This document shows, piece after piece, positions 14,998-23,048 of a stretch of DNA of 35,573 nt; the first letter of the stretch is position 1; the number at the start of each line of letters is the position of its first letter. The notes beneath the pieces are model-generated. The model ran no database searches and had not been told where the DNA came from. It saw only the letters and a list, made by a program, of their open reading frames with translations. This DNA is from an uncultured Gemmiger sp. (GTDB taxonomy: Bacteria; Bacillota; Clostridia; Oscillospirales; Ruminococcaceae). Location: the NCBI GenBank assembly GCA_944382805.1, contig CALWNS010000021.1:1-35573 (forward strand), written 5' to 3'. The position numbers and the translations under genes are program-made.

Positions 14998-17415
14998 TCA
15001 GCGGATCTCCACGTTCAGGCGGTATTTCAGGTTGCCCAGGATCTTTTTGACAAAGCGGTCCACTTCCTCCGGGGCCAGGGGTTTATCGCCGGGGACAAAG
15101 TGCAGGGTGAACGCCATGCTCTTTTTGCCCGCGCCGATGGCCTCGCTGCGGTAGATATCGAACAGCTGCACTTCGCCCAGATGCGGGCAGGCGCGGCGCA
15201 TTTCGGCAATGATATCGCCGCAGGCGGTGGCTTCTTCGGCCACCAGCGCCAGGTCGCGGGCCACGGCCGGGTGTTCGGGCAGCGGGGCGTAGCGCAGCGC
15301 GGCGCGGCGGTGGGCCATCAGGGCGGCCCAGTCGATCTCGGCCAGGAAGATCTTCTGGTTATCGCGGCTGTCCTTGGGCAGTTTGAGTTCGGCGGTCACA
15401 TCGTTGGCCAGCTTGCCGAACACGCCGATGCATTCGTCCCCGCACAGGATGTCGGCGCTGACGCCGGGGTGCAGCCAGGGGGCGTTTGCGCGGCGGTAGC
15501 CAAACTCGATGCCGAACGCGCGGCCCAGCGCCTCGATGGCGCCCTTGAGGGCAAAGAAGTCCTCCTGCTCGCCAAAGGCGGCCAGGCCCAGGTGCAGGCG
15601 TTCCTCCGGCAGCTCGGTCAGCGGCTGCTGGTGCGGGATATAGATGTTGGCCAGCTCGAACAGGCGGCCGGCGGCGTTGCCTTTTTTCAGGTTTTCCACC
15701 GCCGCGTTCAGCAGCGAAGGCGCCAGCAGCGGGCGCATGATGGTCAGGTTGGAGGAGATGGGGTTCAAAATGCGCACCACATTGCGCTGCGGCGCGTCGG
15801 GCGCGATGTGCAGCGCGTCCAGGTCGGCGTCGGCATAGAACGAAAGGGTGATGGCCTCGTAAAAGCCCTGGGCGCACAGCGCGCGCTTGGCCCGGGCCTG
15901 GCGCTGCTGGTCCGGCGTAAGGCCGCCGCCGGTGACGGTGGCCGCTTTCAGGAAGGTGGGCTTGATGTGCTCGTAGCCGTATTCGCGGATGACCTCCTCG
16001 GCCAGGTCGGGTTCACCGATCTCGATGTCCTCGCGCCAGCGCGGGGCCACCACCTGCATGGTGTCGCCGTCCGGGGCAAGCGAGACTTCAAAGTTCAAAC
16101 GGCGCAGGATGTCCAGCACGGCGTCCGCCGGCACCTCGATGCCCAGGATGGCGTTGATGCGGCTCAGGCGCGCGGGGAAACGCTTGCCCTCGCGCGAAGC
16201 GCCGGCGCTGACGTCGATGTGGCTGGCGGTCACTTCGCCGCAGCCCAGCTCCTGGATCAGGTGTAGCGCGCGGGCCATGCCCAGCTCGGTGGTGTATTCC
16301 GAAACGCCTTTTTCGTAATGGCTGGAGGCGTCGGTGTTCTGGCCCAGGCTGCGGGCGGTCTTGCGCACGTTATCGCGCGCGAACTTGGCCGATTCGAACA
16401 GCAGCTGGGTGGTTTTTTCGGTGATCTCGCTGTTCAGGCCGCCCATCACGCCGGCCAGGGCGACCGGCTTTTCGCCGTCGCAGATGACCAGGTTCTGCGG
16501 CGTAAGGGCGAACTGCTTGCCGTCCAGCGTGGTGATGGTCTCGCCCTGCGCCGCGCGGCGCACGATGATGCGGCAGCTTTCCAGCGTGGACATATCAAAG
16601 GCGTGCATCGGCTGGCCGATCTCCAGCATGACGTAGTTCGTAATATCCACCACGTTGGAAATGCTGCGCAGCCCGCACAGCGCCAGGTCGCGGCGCATCC
16701 AGCGCGGGGACTGGCCGGGCGTGATGTTGCGCACATAGTGGCCGATGTAGCGCGGGCACAGGTCGGGCGCCTGCACCGTGATGGACAGGCGCGGGTCGGT
16801 GTATTCGCTGGCGGTGTAATCGGTGGCGGGCATTTTGAGCGGCTTGTTCAGCACGGCGGCCACCTCGCGCGCGATGCCCAGCACGCTCTGGCAGTCGGAA
16901 CGGTTGGCGGTGATGGAAATATCAAAAATATACTCGTCCAGGCCGCAGACGGTGCGGATATCATCGCCGGGGACCGTGTCTTTGGGCAGGTCCAGCAGGC
17001 CGTAGACCTCCGCGCCGGGGTACAGGTCCTCGTTCAGGCCCAGTTCCTCGCCGGAGCAGAGCATCCCGTTGGACTCGATGCCGCGCAGGGCCTTGGCTTT
17101 GATGGTCACGCCGCCGGGCAGCGTGGCGCCGTCCAGCGCGGCGGGCGTGTGCATTCCCACATAGACGTTGGGCGCGCCGGTGGAGATCTGGATATCGCGG
17201 CCGTAGGGGCCGCAGTCCACCTTGCAGACGTGCAGGTGGGTGCCCTCCTGGGGCACGGCTTCGGTCACGACGCCCACGACCACGCGGGAGATGCCCTCGC
17301 CCAGGCAGGTCAGTTCCTCGACCTCGAAGCCACAGGAGAACAGCTTATCCTGCAGCTGCTGCGGGGTCACATCGATATCGACATAGCGTTTGAGCCAGCT
17401 GAATGGTACTTTCAT
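14998..17415 (-). CDS. pheT: Phenylalanine--tRNA ligase beta subunit
   Basis: 805 residues, the usual bacterial length. The N-terminal EMAP/tRNA-binding fold occupies about 40-150, with NGMLCSGEELGL at its end. Then come the B3/B4 editing domain (about 210-375), the B5 DNA-binding-like domain (about 400-475), the catalytic-like core (about 480-690) and the FDX-ACB anticodon-binding domain (about 710-805, opening with PLPEHPAVARDLALV). It forms the alpha2-beta2 enzyme with PheS that charges tRNA-Phe; the beta subunit also removes mischarged tyrosine. It lies 21 nt after pheS in the T-box-controlled operon. No clear T-tailed terminator follows it. Confidence 0.97.
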   Translation of the reverse strand: MKVPFSWLKRYVDIDVTPQQLQDKLFSCGFEVEELTCLGEGISRVVVGVVTEAVPQEGTHLHVCKVDCGPYGRDIQISTGAPNVYVGMHTPAALDGATLPGGVTIKAKALRGIESNGMLCSGEELGLNEDLYPGAEVYGLLDLPKDTVPGDDIRTVCGLDEYIFDISITANRSDCQSVLGIAREVAAVLNKPLKMPATDYTASEYTDPRLSITVQAPDLCPRYIGHYVRNITPGQSPRWMRRDLALCGLRSISNVVDITNYVMLEIGQPMHAFDMSTLESCRIIVRRAAQGETITTLDGKQFALTPQNLVICDGEKPVALAGVMGGLNSEITEKTTQLLFESAKFARDNVRKTARSLGQNTDASSHYEKGVSEYTTELGMARALHLIQELGCGEVTASHIDVSAGASREGKRFPARLSRINAILGIEVPADAVLDILRRLNFEVSLAPDGDTMQVVAPRWREDIEIGEPDLAEEVIREYGYEHIKPTFLKAATVTGGGLTPDQQRQARAKRALCAQGFYEAITLSFYADADLDALHIAPDAPQRNVVRILNPISSNLTIMRPLLAPSLLNAAVENLKKGNAAGRLFELANIYIPHQQPLTELPEERLHLGLAAFGEQEDFFALKGAIEALGRAFGIEFGYRRANAPWLHPGVSADILCGDECIGVFGKLANDVTAELKLPKDSRDNQKIFLAEIDWAALMAHRRAALRYAPLPEHPAVARDLALVAEEATACGDIIAEMRRACPHLGEVQLFDIYRSEAIGAGKKSMAFTLHFVPGDKPLAPEEVDRFVKKILGNLKYRLNVEIR

Positions 17416-17436
17416 TTGCTTTTCCCTCCCCTATTC

Positions 17437-18459
17437 TCAGTCCTGGAACTGCCGCAGGAAGCGCAGGTCGTTTTCGAACATCAGGCCGATGTTGTTGATG
17501 CCGTATTTGAGCATGGCGATGCGCTCGATGCCGATGCCGAAGGCAAAGCCGGAATACACCTCCGGGTCGATGCCGCAGTTTTTCAGCACGCTGTGGTGTA
17601 CGACGCCCGCGCCCAGCACTTCGATCCAGCCGGTGTGCTTGCACAGGCCGCAGCCCTTGCCGCCGCACTCAAAGCAGGAGACGTCCACCTCGACGCTCGG
17701 CTCGGTGAACGGGAAGTAGGACGGGCGCAGGCGGGTCTTGACCTCGGGGCCGAACAGCGCCTGCACGAACTTATCCAGCATTCCCTGCAGATCGCACAGC
17801 GTGATGTTTTTATCGACGACCAGGCCCTCCATCTGGTGGAACATCGGGGAATGGGTGGCGTCGGAGTCGGAGCGGAACACGCGGCCGGGCACCAGCACCT
17901 TGATGGGCGGGCGCTGGGCGTCCATCACGCGGATCTGCCCGCCGGAGGTCTGGGTACGCAGCACGATGTCCTCGGCCACATAGAACGTATCCTGCATATC
18001 GCGCGCGGGGTGGTTCTTGGGCACGTTCAGGCGGGTAAAGTTGTGGTCGTCGTCCTCGATCTCGGGGCCTTCGTAAATTTCAAAGCCCATGCCGGCGAAC
18101 ACATCGATGATCTCGTTTTTGACAAGCGTGATCGGGTGCAGCCCGCCGGTGGGGTTGGGCTTGCCGGGCAGGGTAATGTCCACGGCTTCGGCCGCGTTGC
18201 GCGCCTCCAGCTCGGCGGCGGCGATCTGCGCGGCCAGGGACTCGTACACGCCCTCGGCCCAGACCTTGCAGTCGTTGATAAGCTTGCCGGCGGCGGGGCG
18301 CTGCTCTTTGGGCACGTCCCGCAGGCCCTTGGTCAGGCCGGTCACGGCGCCGTTCTTGCTCAGGTATTTCTGCCAGAAATCGGACAGTTCCTGTTTGTTG
18401 TGCACGGCGGCACGGTCGGCTTCGAGCTGCGCGCGCAGGGCGCTGATCTTTTCTTCCAT
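17437..18459 (-). CDS. pheS: Phenylalanine--tRNA ligase alpha subunit
   Basis: 340 residues. The N-terminal coiled coil (about 1-85) binds the tRNA. The class II catalytic core follows with motif 2 (PGRVFRSDSDATHSPMFHQ) and motif 3 (FGIGIERIAMLKYG). The FECGGKGCGLCKHTG stretch is the Cys-containing insertion often seen in PheS. It charges tRNA-Phe together with PheT. The ribosome site AAAGGATGG lies 7 nt before the ATG. Between this site and the T-box terminator there is another 9-bp hairpin (CTGCCTGGC/GCCAGGCAG, 18482-18518) that would remain in the full-length messenger. Confidence 0.97.
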   Translation of the reverse strand: MEEKISALRAQLEADRAAVHNKQELSDFWQKYLSKNGAVTGLTKGLRDVPKEQRPAAGKLINDCKVWAEGVYESLAAQIAAAELEARNAAEAVDITLPGKPNPTGGLHPITLVKNEIIDVFAGMGFEIYEGPEIEDDDHNFTRLNVPKNHPARDMQDTFYVAEDIVLRTQTSGGQIRVMDAQRPPIKVLVPGRVFRSDSDATHSPMFHQMEGLVVDKNITLCDLQGMLDKFVQALFGPEVKTRLRPSYFPFTEPSVEVDVSCFECGGKGCGLCKHTGWIEVLGAGVVHHSVLKNCGIDPEVYSGFAFGIGIERIAMLKYGINNIGLMFENDLRFLRQFQD

Positions 18460-18519
18460 CTTCGCACCATCCTTTTGGTTTCTGCCTGGCAGGGGTCAGG
18501 GGGCGCAGCGCCAGGCAGC

Positions 18520-18801
18520 AAAAAAGGCTCCGTCCCTGAAACGATCAGTGACGAAGCCTGCAAAAAGCAAAAACTCCGCGGTACCACCCGTGTTCCGCCG
18601 CAAAAGCGGCGGCGCTCTTGGCTGCCGTAACGGGGCAGGGCCGTCCCGCACTACTGCGCCGGGCTGCAAAGCCGGCGGTTCCCGCGGGCCACTCGGGAGC
18701 GAACTTCCGCGCCGGGACCGCCGGGGCGGCTTTCAGCCGGTGACCGCCCTCTCTGCGCCGTGCCTGCCTGCGCGTACTTTCTCCTTCAAAGCGTTTGGAC
18801 A
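18520..18801 (-). promoter_or_regulatory. T-box leader (tRNA-Phe sensor) of pheST with its terminator
   Basis: The T-box core GGGTGGTACCGCG (minus strand, 18589-18577) is the antiterminator bulge that pairs with the NCCA end of uncharged tRNA. The competing terminator has a 9-bp stem GGCTTCGTC/GACGGAGCC (18558-18550 with 18534-18526) and six T (18525-18520). Upstream, stem-I-type sequences are visible. The triplet TTC at 18703-18701 in AAGTTCGCTCCCGAG is a plausible Phe specifier codon, though I did not fold the leader to prove it. Confidence 0.9.
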
Positions 18802-18807
18802 TCGTTT

Positions 18808-18836
18808 ATTATAAGCGCGGGGGCGGGGTTTGTCAA
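18808..18836 (-). promoter_or_regulatory. Consensus sigma-A promoter of the pheST operon
   Basis: TTGACA (18836-18831) and TATAAT (18813-18808), 17 nt apart, both boxes perfect. Such a strong promoter suits an operon whose output is limited by the T-box. Confidence 0.9.
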
Positions 18837-18843
18837 GCCATGC

Positions 18844-18870
18844 AAAACGCCCCGGCTATAAGCCGGGGCG
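18844..18870 (-). terminator. Terminator after the Bax-inhibitor-1 family gene
   Basis: Minus-strand 10-bp stem CGCCCCGGCT/AGCCGGGGCG with a 3-nt loop, followed by TTTT. It ends 7 bp before the -35 box of the pheST promoter. Confidence 0.85.
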
Positions 18871-18887
18871 CTGGCAAGGGTACGCAC

Positions 18888-19607
18888 TTAGTCGCGGTTG
18901 CGGCCCAGGATGCGCACGATATACAAAAAGATGTTGATGAAGTCGAGGTAGAGGTTCAGCGCGCCCAGGATGGAGGCTTTGTGCAGCATGGCCGCGTCGC
19001 CGCCAAAATAGGCGTAGTGGTGCTTGAGCATCTGGGTGTCATAGGCGGTCAGGCCCATGAACAGCAGCAGCGCCAGCGCGCAGTACACAAGGTCCAGCAT
19101 CCCGAAGCTGACGCCCATGAGCATCCCGAACAGGTTGCCGACCAGGGAGATCAGGATCAGCGCGAACAGGCCGCCCAGCAGCTTGGGCCCCCAGCCGGTC
19201 AGGTCGCTGTCGGTACGCCAGCCGTACACGGCCATGATGCCGAAATACGCCGCGCCGACCAGAAACGCCAGCACCAGGGTGGGGATGTCGTAGGCGACAA
19301 AGATGGTGCTGAGGTTGACGCCGTTGAGCACCGCGTAGGCGAAGAACAGCGCCGTGGCGGTGCCGGGCCGCAGCTTGGTGACCCGCGCGCTGAGCACGAC
19401 CACCAAAACCAGTTCGGCAATGATCAGCACCCACATCAGGCCGGTGGCGGCCAGCACGATCCACGCGCCGGTCACGGCGGTGGCCAGCGCCACGCCATAG
19501 GTGGCCAGCAGGCCGGCAAACATCCAGCCGAAAGTCTTGGTCATATACTCGTTCAGGGTACCGAACGGGCTTTCGGCATACGAAATATTATAGTATCTGT
19601 CATCCAT
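18888..19607 (-). CDS. Bax inhibitor-1 / YccA family membrane protein
   Basis: 239 residues from the chosen ATG, with about seven membrane helices. The first helix follows the MTKTFGWMFAGLLATYGVAL start typical of the family, and the last helices contain LALLLFMGLTAYDTQ, a family hallmark. Bacterial members such as B. subtilis YetJ are pH-dependent calcium leak channels; YccA of E. coli modulates FtsH. An upstream in-frame ATG at 19661 would add 18 residues, but these lack hydrophobic character. The ATG at 19607 is 13 nt from AAAGGGG, a longish spacing, so the start is not fully certain. A TATAAT lies upstream near 19690, but I see no good -35 box. Confidence 0.88.
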   Translation of the reverse strand: MDDRYYNISYAESPFGTLNEYMTKTFGWMFAGLLATYGVALATAVTGAWIVLAATGLMWVLIIAELVLVVVLSARVTKLRPGTATALFFAYAVLNGVNLSTIFVAYDIPTLVLAFLVGAAYFGIMAVYGWRTDSDLTGWGPKLLGGLFALILISLVGNLFGMLMGVSFGMLDLVYCALALLLFMGLTAYDTQMLKHHYAYFGGDAAMLHKASILGALNLYLDFINIFLYIVRILGRNRD

Positions 19608-19653
19608 AATGCGTTGCAATCCCCTTTCATTTTGGGTACACTGGATATATCGC

Positions 19654-19670
19654 AAAGCCACGGTGGCTTT
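19654..19670. promoter_or_regulatory. Inverted repeat between BI-1 gene and hemW
   Basis: Perfect 8-bp arms AAAGCCAC/GTGGCTTT around one central base, in the AT-rich divergent promoter region. Possible operator or leader hairpin; no regulator is assigned. Confidence 0.35.
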
Positions 19671-19756
19671 CGCTTTCCGTATGGCTTTATTATATACACA
19701 TTTTATCGCGTGATATGTTGCGAAAGTGTAAATCTTCTATGACAGGAAGGACTTGC

Positions 19757-20839
19757 ATGAATTCTAACGACCGTTACGGCATCTACCTGCACATCCCCTA
19801 CTGCCGCGCGCGCTGCCGCTACTGCGACTTTTATACCCGGCCGGGGGCAAAGGGCGTGCCGCAGCCGTATGTGGACGCGCTTTTGTGCGAGCTGCGCCGC
19901 CCCCACCCCGCGCCGGACACCGTGTACTTTGGCGGCGGCACGCCGGCGCTGCTGACGCCGGACCAGGTCCGGGCGCTGGTACAGGCGGCCGCGCCGCGCG
20001 CCGGGGCGGAGATCACGCTGGAGGCCAACCCCGACGCCGTCACCCCCGAAAGCCTGGCCGGCTACCGCGCCGCCGGCGTGACCCGGCTAAGTTTTGGCGT
20101 GCAGAGCGCGCGCAACGCCCAGCTGCGCACGCTGGGGCGGCTGCACACGGCCGCCGGGGCCGCGCAGGCGCTGGCCTGGGCGCGGGCGGCGGGGTTCCGC
20201 GACCTTTGCGGGGACATTATGCTGGCGCTGCCGGGGTATACGAACGCCGAGTTTGACGAAACGCTCGACCTGCTGGCCGCCGGCGGCTGCACGCATATTT
20301 CGGCGTACTTACTAAAGATCGAGCCGGGCACCGCCTTTGCCGCCCGGCCGCCGCAGGACCTGCCCGACGCGGACGCGGCGGCGGAATTTTACCTGTATGC
20401 GGTCGAGCGGCTGGCGCGCGCCGGCTACCGCCAATACGAGATCAGCAACTTTGCCCGGCCGGGGCACGAGGGGCGGCACAACCTGTTGTACTGGAACTGC
20501 CGCGACTATTGGGGCATAGGCCCCGCGGCGCACAGCTGCCTGGGCGGCGTGCGGCGGTTCTGGCCGGCGGATACCGAAGGTTTTACGGCCGGCACGCTGC
20601 GCGAACGGGAGGAGGGCGTGTGCGACGCCGAGGACTTTCTGCTCATGCAGCTGCGGCTGACAAGCGGTCTGCGCCTGGACGAATACCTGGCCCGCGGCGG
20701 CCAGCCGTTTACGGCGGCGCAGCAGGCCTTCCTGCACCAGTGCCAGGCACACGGCTACGCCAGCTGGGACGGGCGGACGCTGCGCCTGACCCCGGCGGGC
20801 ATGGTGGTGCAGAACGCGATCCTGGAGGAATTGATCTGA
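19757..20839 (+). CDS. hemW: Radical SAM heme chaperone HemW
   Basis: 360 residues from the ATG preceded by AGGAAGGA at good spacing; a longer frame from 19715 lacks this. The radical SAM cluster motif is C16-x3-C20-x2-C23 in YCRARCRYCDFY, followed by YFGGGTPALL, the GGE-like SAM contact region. The C-terminal HemW domain (about 255-355) contains DFLLMQLRLTSGL. HemW delivers heme to target proteins; it was formerly annotated as oxygen-independent coproporphyrinogen III oxidase, from which it differs by lacking the extra N-terminal part of HemN. In anaerobic Firmicutes it is common even where heme synthesis is absent. Stands alone, followed by a two-way terminator. Confidence 0.9.
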   Translation: MNSNDRYGIYLHIPYCRARCRYCDFYTRPGAKGVPQPYVDALLCELRRPHPAPDTVYFGGGTPALLTPDQVRALVQAAAPRAGAEITLEANPDAVTPESLAGYRAAGVTRLSFGVQSARNAQLRTLGRLHTAAGAAQALAWARAAGFRDLCGDIMLALPGYTNAEFDETLDLLAAGGCTHISAYLLKIEPGTAFAARPPQDLPDADAAAEFYLYAVERLARAGYRQYEISNFARPGHEGRHNLLYWNCRDYWGIGPAAHSCLGGVRRFWPADTEGFTAGTLREREEGVCDAEDFLLMQLRLTSGLRLDEYLARGGQPFTAAQQAFLHQCQAHGYASWDGRTLRLTPAGMVVQNAILEELI

Positions 20840-20866
20840 GGCGGCGTGCAAAAGCCCCCGACAAAG

Positions 20867-20902
20867 AAAGCAGACAGCCTGCGCTAAGCTGTCTGCTTTT
20901 TT
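20867..20902. terminator. Bidirectional terminator between hemW and the HAAS-type gene
   Basis: A 12-bp perfect stem AAAGCAGACAGC/GCTGTCTGCTTT with a 9-nt loop. On the plus strand it runs into TTTTTTG, on the minus strand into TTTCTTTG, so it can serve both converging genes. Confidence 0.88.
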
Positions 20903-20929
20903 GCTATGCATTTAACAATGCGCCGCTCG

Positions 20930-21580
20930 TCACTTTTTCAGCGCGCCGCGCAGCGCCAGGGCCAGCAGGAGGACGGCCAGCCAGCAGCCGCTGAGCAAAA
21001 GCTCGGCCAGCGCGCCCAGCGGGCTGAGGACGAACGCCGGCCAAAGCGCCCGGCCCAACAGGGCCAGCGCAGCCTCGGCGGCCAGCACGGCGGCGCACAG
21101 CGCAGCGGGCAGCCAATAGCGGCGCGGGCGGCCGCGGCGGCACCAGCCCAGCAGCAAAAACGCCGCCAGCAGCAGCGCCGCCCAGATAAGGCCCAGCGGC
21201 AGCCAGCCGGAAAAGCCGGCCGGGCCGGTGACCCAGATCGCGGTGGGGCCGTCCGCCCCGCCGATGATGCCGACCGAGGCGGCCGCCTGCCGCTGCGCGC
21301 AGCTGCCGAAACCGGCCGCCGCCAGCGCCGCCGCCGCGCCGGCCAGCAGCCACCAGCGCCAGCGCGGGGCCGGGTCGCGGTGGGCGGCAAATTCGGCGTT
21401 GAGGGTGGCGGCCAGCTGCTTGGGTTCGCCCAGGTCGGCGCGGATCGCCGCCGGCGTTTCGCCGGCGTCCAGGCGGCTTTGCAGGTCGCTGGCCAGGTCG
21501 TTCATCACGCGCAGGCGGGTGGCGCGGTCCAGCCGCAGGTGCCATTCGACCGCAGTGACATAGCGCTTGATCTCGTTCAT
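20930..21580 (-). CDS. HAAS-domain (DUF1700-like) membrane protein coupled to PadR
   Basis: 216 residues. The N-terminal region (about 1-70, with VMNDLASDLQSRLDAGETP and a DLGEPKQLA motif) matches the HAAS/permease-prefix domain that often accompanies PadR regulators and is thought to transmit membrane signals. The rest has about five hydrophobic segments. Between the first and second of them lies GIIGGADGPTAI (104-115), a segment that recalls the GGADGPT-type motif of sodium-pumping decarboxylase beta subunits. The ATG overlaps the PadR stop codon (CCATGA), with AAGGAGG 7 nt upstream, so translation is probably coupled. Function unknown; a membrane-stress or antibiotic sensor role is inferred only from such pairs elsewhere. 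Confidence 0.75.
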   Translation of the reverse strand: MNEIKRYVTAVEWHLRLDRATRLRVMNDLASDLQSRLDAGETPAAIRADLGEPKQLAATLNAEFAAHRDPAPRWRWWLLAGAAAALAAAGFGSCAQRQAAASVGIIGGADGPTAIWVTGPAGFSGWLPLGLIWAALLLAAFLLLGWCRRGRPRRYWLPAALCAAVLAAEAALALLGRALWPAFVLSPLGALAELLLSGCWLAVLLLALALRGALKK

Positions 21581-21963
21581 GGGGCATCCTCCTTGCAAAG
21601 GGTGTTGACGCAGGCGGCGAACGCCTGCCAAGCGGCCTTCTCCTCGCCCAAAACGGCGCGGCCGGCCGCCGTGATGGTGTAGACTTTGCGCGGGGTGCGG
21701 CGCGCGCCGCCCGCGCCCAGGTCCTGCCAGGCCGAGGTGATGCAGCCGTCGTCCTCGAGCCGGTACAGGATCGGGTAGAGCGTGCCCTCTTTAAGATCCA
21801 ACAGGCCGCCGCTGCCGGCGCGCAGACGCTGGATCAGCTCGTACCCGTGCGAGGGGCGGCCCGCCAGCAGCTGCAGCACCAGCATTTCCAGCGCGCCTTT
21901 TTTGAGCTGCTGGGCAAAACGCGCGCCGGGCGCGGGCGGGCCTGCCTGCGGGGTGTTTGGCAT
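21577..21963 (-). CDS. PadR family transcriptional regulator
   Basis: 128 residues. A Pro/Ala-rich start (about 1-18) is followed by the PadR winged helix (about 22-105) with LKKGALEMLVLQLLAGRPS and a KEGTLYPILYRLEDDG wing region. The C-terminal part is short, as in the small PadR-s2 group. Members repress their own operon and nearby transporter or membrane genes and respond to phenolics, drugs or cell-wall stress. It overlaps the HAAS-type gene by 4 nt. A candidate operator lies within its promoter region. Confidence 0.9.
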   Translation of the reverse strand: MPNTPQAGPPAPGARFAQQLKKGALEMLVLQLLAGRPSHGYELIQRLRAGSGGLLDLKEGTLYPILYRLEDDGCITSAWQDLGAGGARRTPRKVYTITAAGRAVLGEEKAAWQAFAACVNTLCKEDAP

Positions 21964-21992
21964 GGGGATCGCCTGCCTTTTTTGCTTTATAT

Positions 21993-22005
21993 TTAGTTAT
22001 GCTAA
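21993..22005. promoter_or_regulatory. Candidate PadR operator
   Basis: Inverted repeat TTAG-TTATG-CTAA just downstream of the predicted -10 box of padR, the position of an autorepression site. Assignment to PadR is by location. Confidence 0.4.
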
Positions 22006-22007
22006 GT

Positions 22008-22038
22008 ATTATATATCACAAATATATTGCCTTGTCAA
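22008..22038 (-). promoter_or_regulatory. Predicted padR promoter
   Basis: A perfect TTGACA (22038-22033) contains the TGA stop codon of the upstream araC-type gene. TATATA (22015-22010) follows at 17 nt and TATAAT (22013-22008) at 19 nt. Confidence 0.65.
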
Positions 22039-22910
22039 GGGGATATTTTTTCCTGCCGGCACTGGCGGCGGTATTGGCCGGGGGTGCAGCCGGCGGCACG
22101 GCGGAACACGCGGATAAAATAGCTGCTGCCGGCAAAACCGGCCTGCTGGGCCACCCATTCCATATCCGCATCGGTCTGCTGCAGCAGGGTCTTGGCGCGC
22201 TCGATGCGCACGGCGGTCAGGTACCCGCTGAAGCTGCGGCCGAAATGCTTTTGGAAGTAAACGCTGAAATACTTGGGCGTCATGTGGAACTGCGCGCCCA
22301 TGCGCTCCAGCGTGAGCGGTTCGCCGCAGTGCTGCTGCAAATAGCCGGCGATGCGCCGCAGCGGGTCGGCGGCGGCGGTCTCGGCCCCGGCGCGCCGCGC
22401 GACCAGCCCCGCGGTGTACAGCCCGGCCACAAGCTGCAGCAGCGCCGCTTTCAGCGCCAGGGTGGCGGCGGGGGCCGGGTCGGCGGCGAGCTGCGCGGCC
22501 TGTTCCAGCAGGGCGGCGGCGGTGCGGGCGGCGGGCGGCGGCAGGCAGGCGGCGGCCCGCACCCGGCGGTCGGCCAGCGGGCGCAGGCAGGAATCTTCGG
22601 CTTCGTCCGCCAGGGCGAACTGCAGCCAGGAAAGCGGGAACACGAACGCCAGGTACGCGCAGTCGGCGCTGGCGGCGCGCATGGCGTGCAGCTCCCGCGG
22701 GTTGATAAAGTACACCTGGCCGGGGCGGGCGGCATAGGCCGCGCCCTCGATCTGCACATCGAGCGCGCCGGCCTGCAACAGCAGGATCTCCACGCTTTCG
22801 TGCCAGTGCAGCGGCACATCGATCCAGGCGGTATGGTTGCGCATACGGTACAGCTGCAGCGGGCGCATCGGCGTGCCGCGGGGGATGTTTTCTTCCAGTT
22901 CGCGCTTCAT
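22035..22910 (-). CDS. AraC family transcriptional regulator
   Basis: 291 residues from the ATG with GGGGAGG 8 nt upstream. The open frame continues far into the antisense of the next gene, but that part is not coding. The N-terminal cupin-like ligand domain (about 15-120) begins with the HWHESVEILLL signature (H35, H37). The C-terminal double helix-turn-helix (about 190-288) has TPKYFSVYFQKHFGRSFSGY and the conserved GFAGSSYFIRVFRRAAGCTPGQYR stretch, of which only the ends are variable. It is divergent from a GH13 glucosidase gene and shares its intergenic region. Activation of that gene in response to a sugar is the natural reading, by analogy with MsmR/RafR-type regulators. Confidence 0.92.
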   Translation of the reverse strand: MKRELEENIPRGTPMRPLQLYRMRNHTAWIDVPLHWHESVEILLLQAGALDVQIEGAAYAARPGQVYFINPRELHAMRAASADCAYLAFVFPLSWLQFALADEAEDSCLRPLADRRVRAAACLPPPAARTAAALLEQAAQLAADPAPAATLALKAALLQLVAGLYTAGLVARRAGAETAAADPLRRIAGYLQQHCGEPLTLERMGAQFHMTPKYFSVYFQKHFGRSFSGYLTAVRIERAKTLLQQTDADMEWVAQQAGFAGSSYFIRVFRRAAGCTPGQYRRQCRQEKISP

Positions 22911-22946
22911 GGCGCCGGCCTCCCCTTCCCTTTTTTTGATAGGGAT

Positions 22947-22976
22947 ATTGTACAATAAAAGGCGGATATTTTGCAA
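22947..22976 (-). promoter_or_regulatory. Predicted promoter of the araC-type gene
   Basis: Minus-strand TTGCAA (22976-22971) and TACAAT (22952-22947) with 18 nt between. Confidence 0.6.
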
Positions 22977-22989
22977 CACAGGGTGCAAA
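22970..22989. promoter_or_regulatory. Inverted repeat in the divergent araC/GH13 promoter region
   Basis: TTTGCA and TGCAAA, 8 bp apart. It covers the -35 box of the araC-type promoter and lies 8 bp before a TATACT (22998-23003) that is the probable -10 box of the GH13 gene. That gene shows no good -35 box, as expected for an activator-dependent promoter. Confidence 0.5.
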
Positions 22990-23048
22990 TAAAGGGATAT
23001 ACTTACATCAAACAAACGGCCCGCCGGGCCGGAAAGGATGCGATCTGT

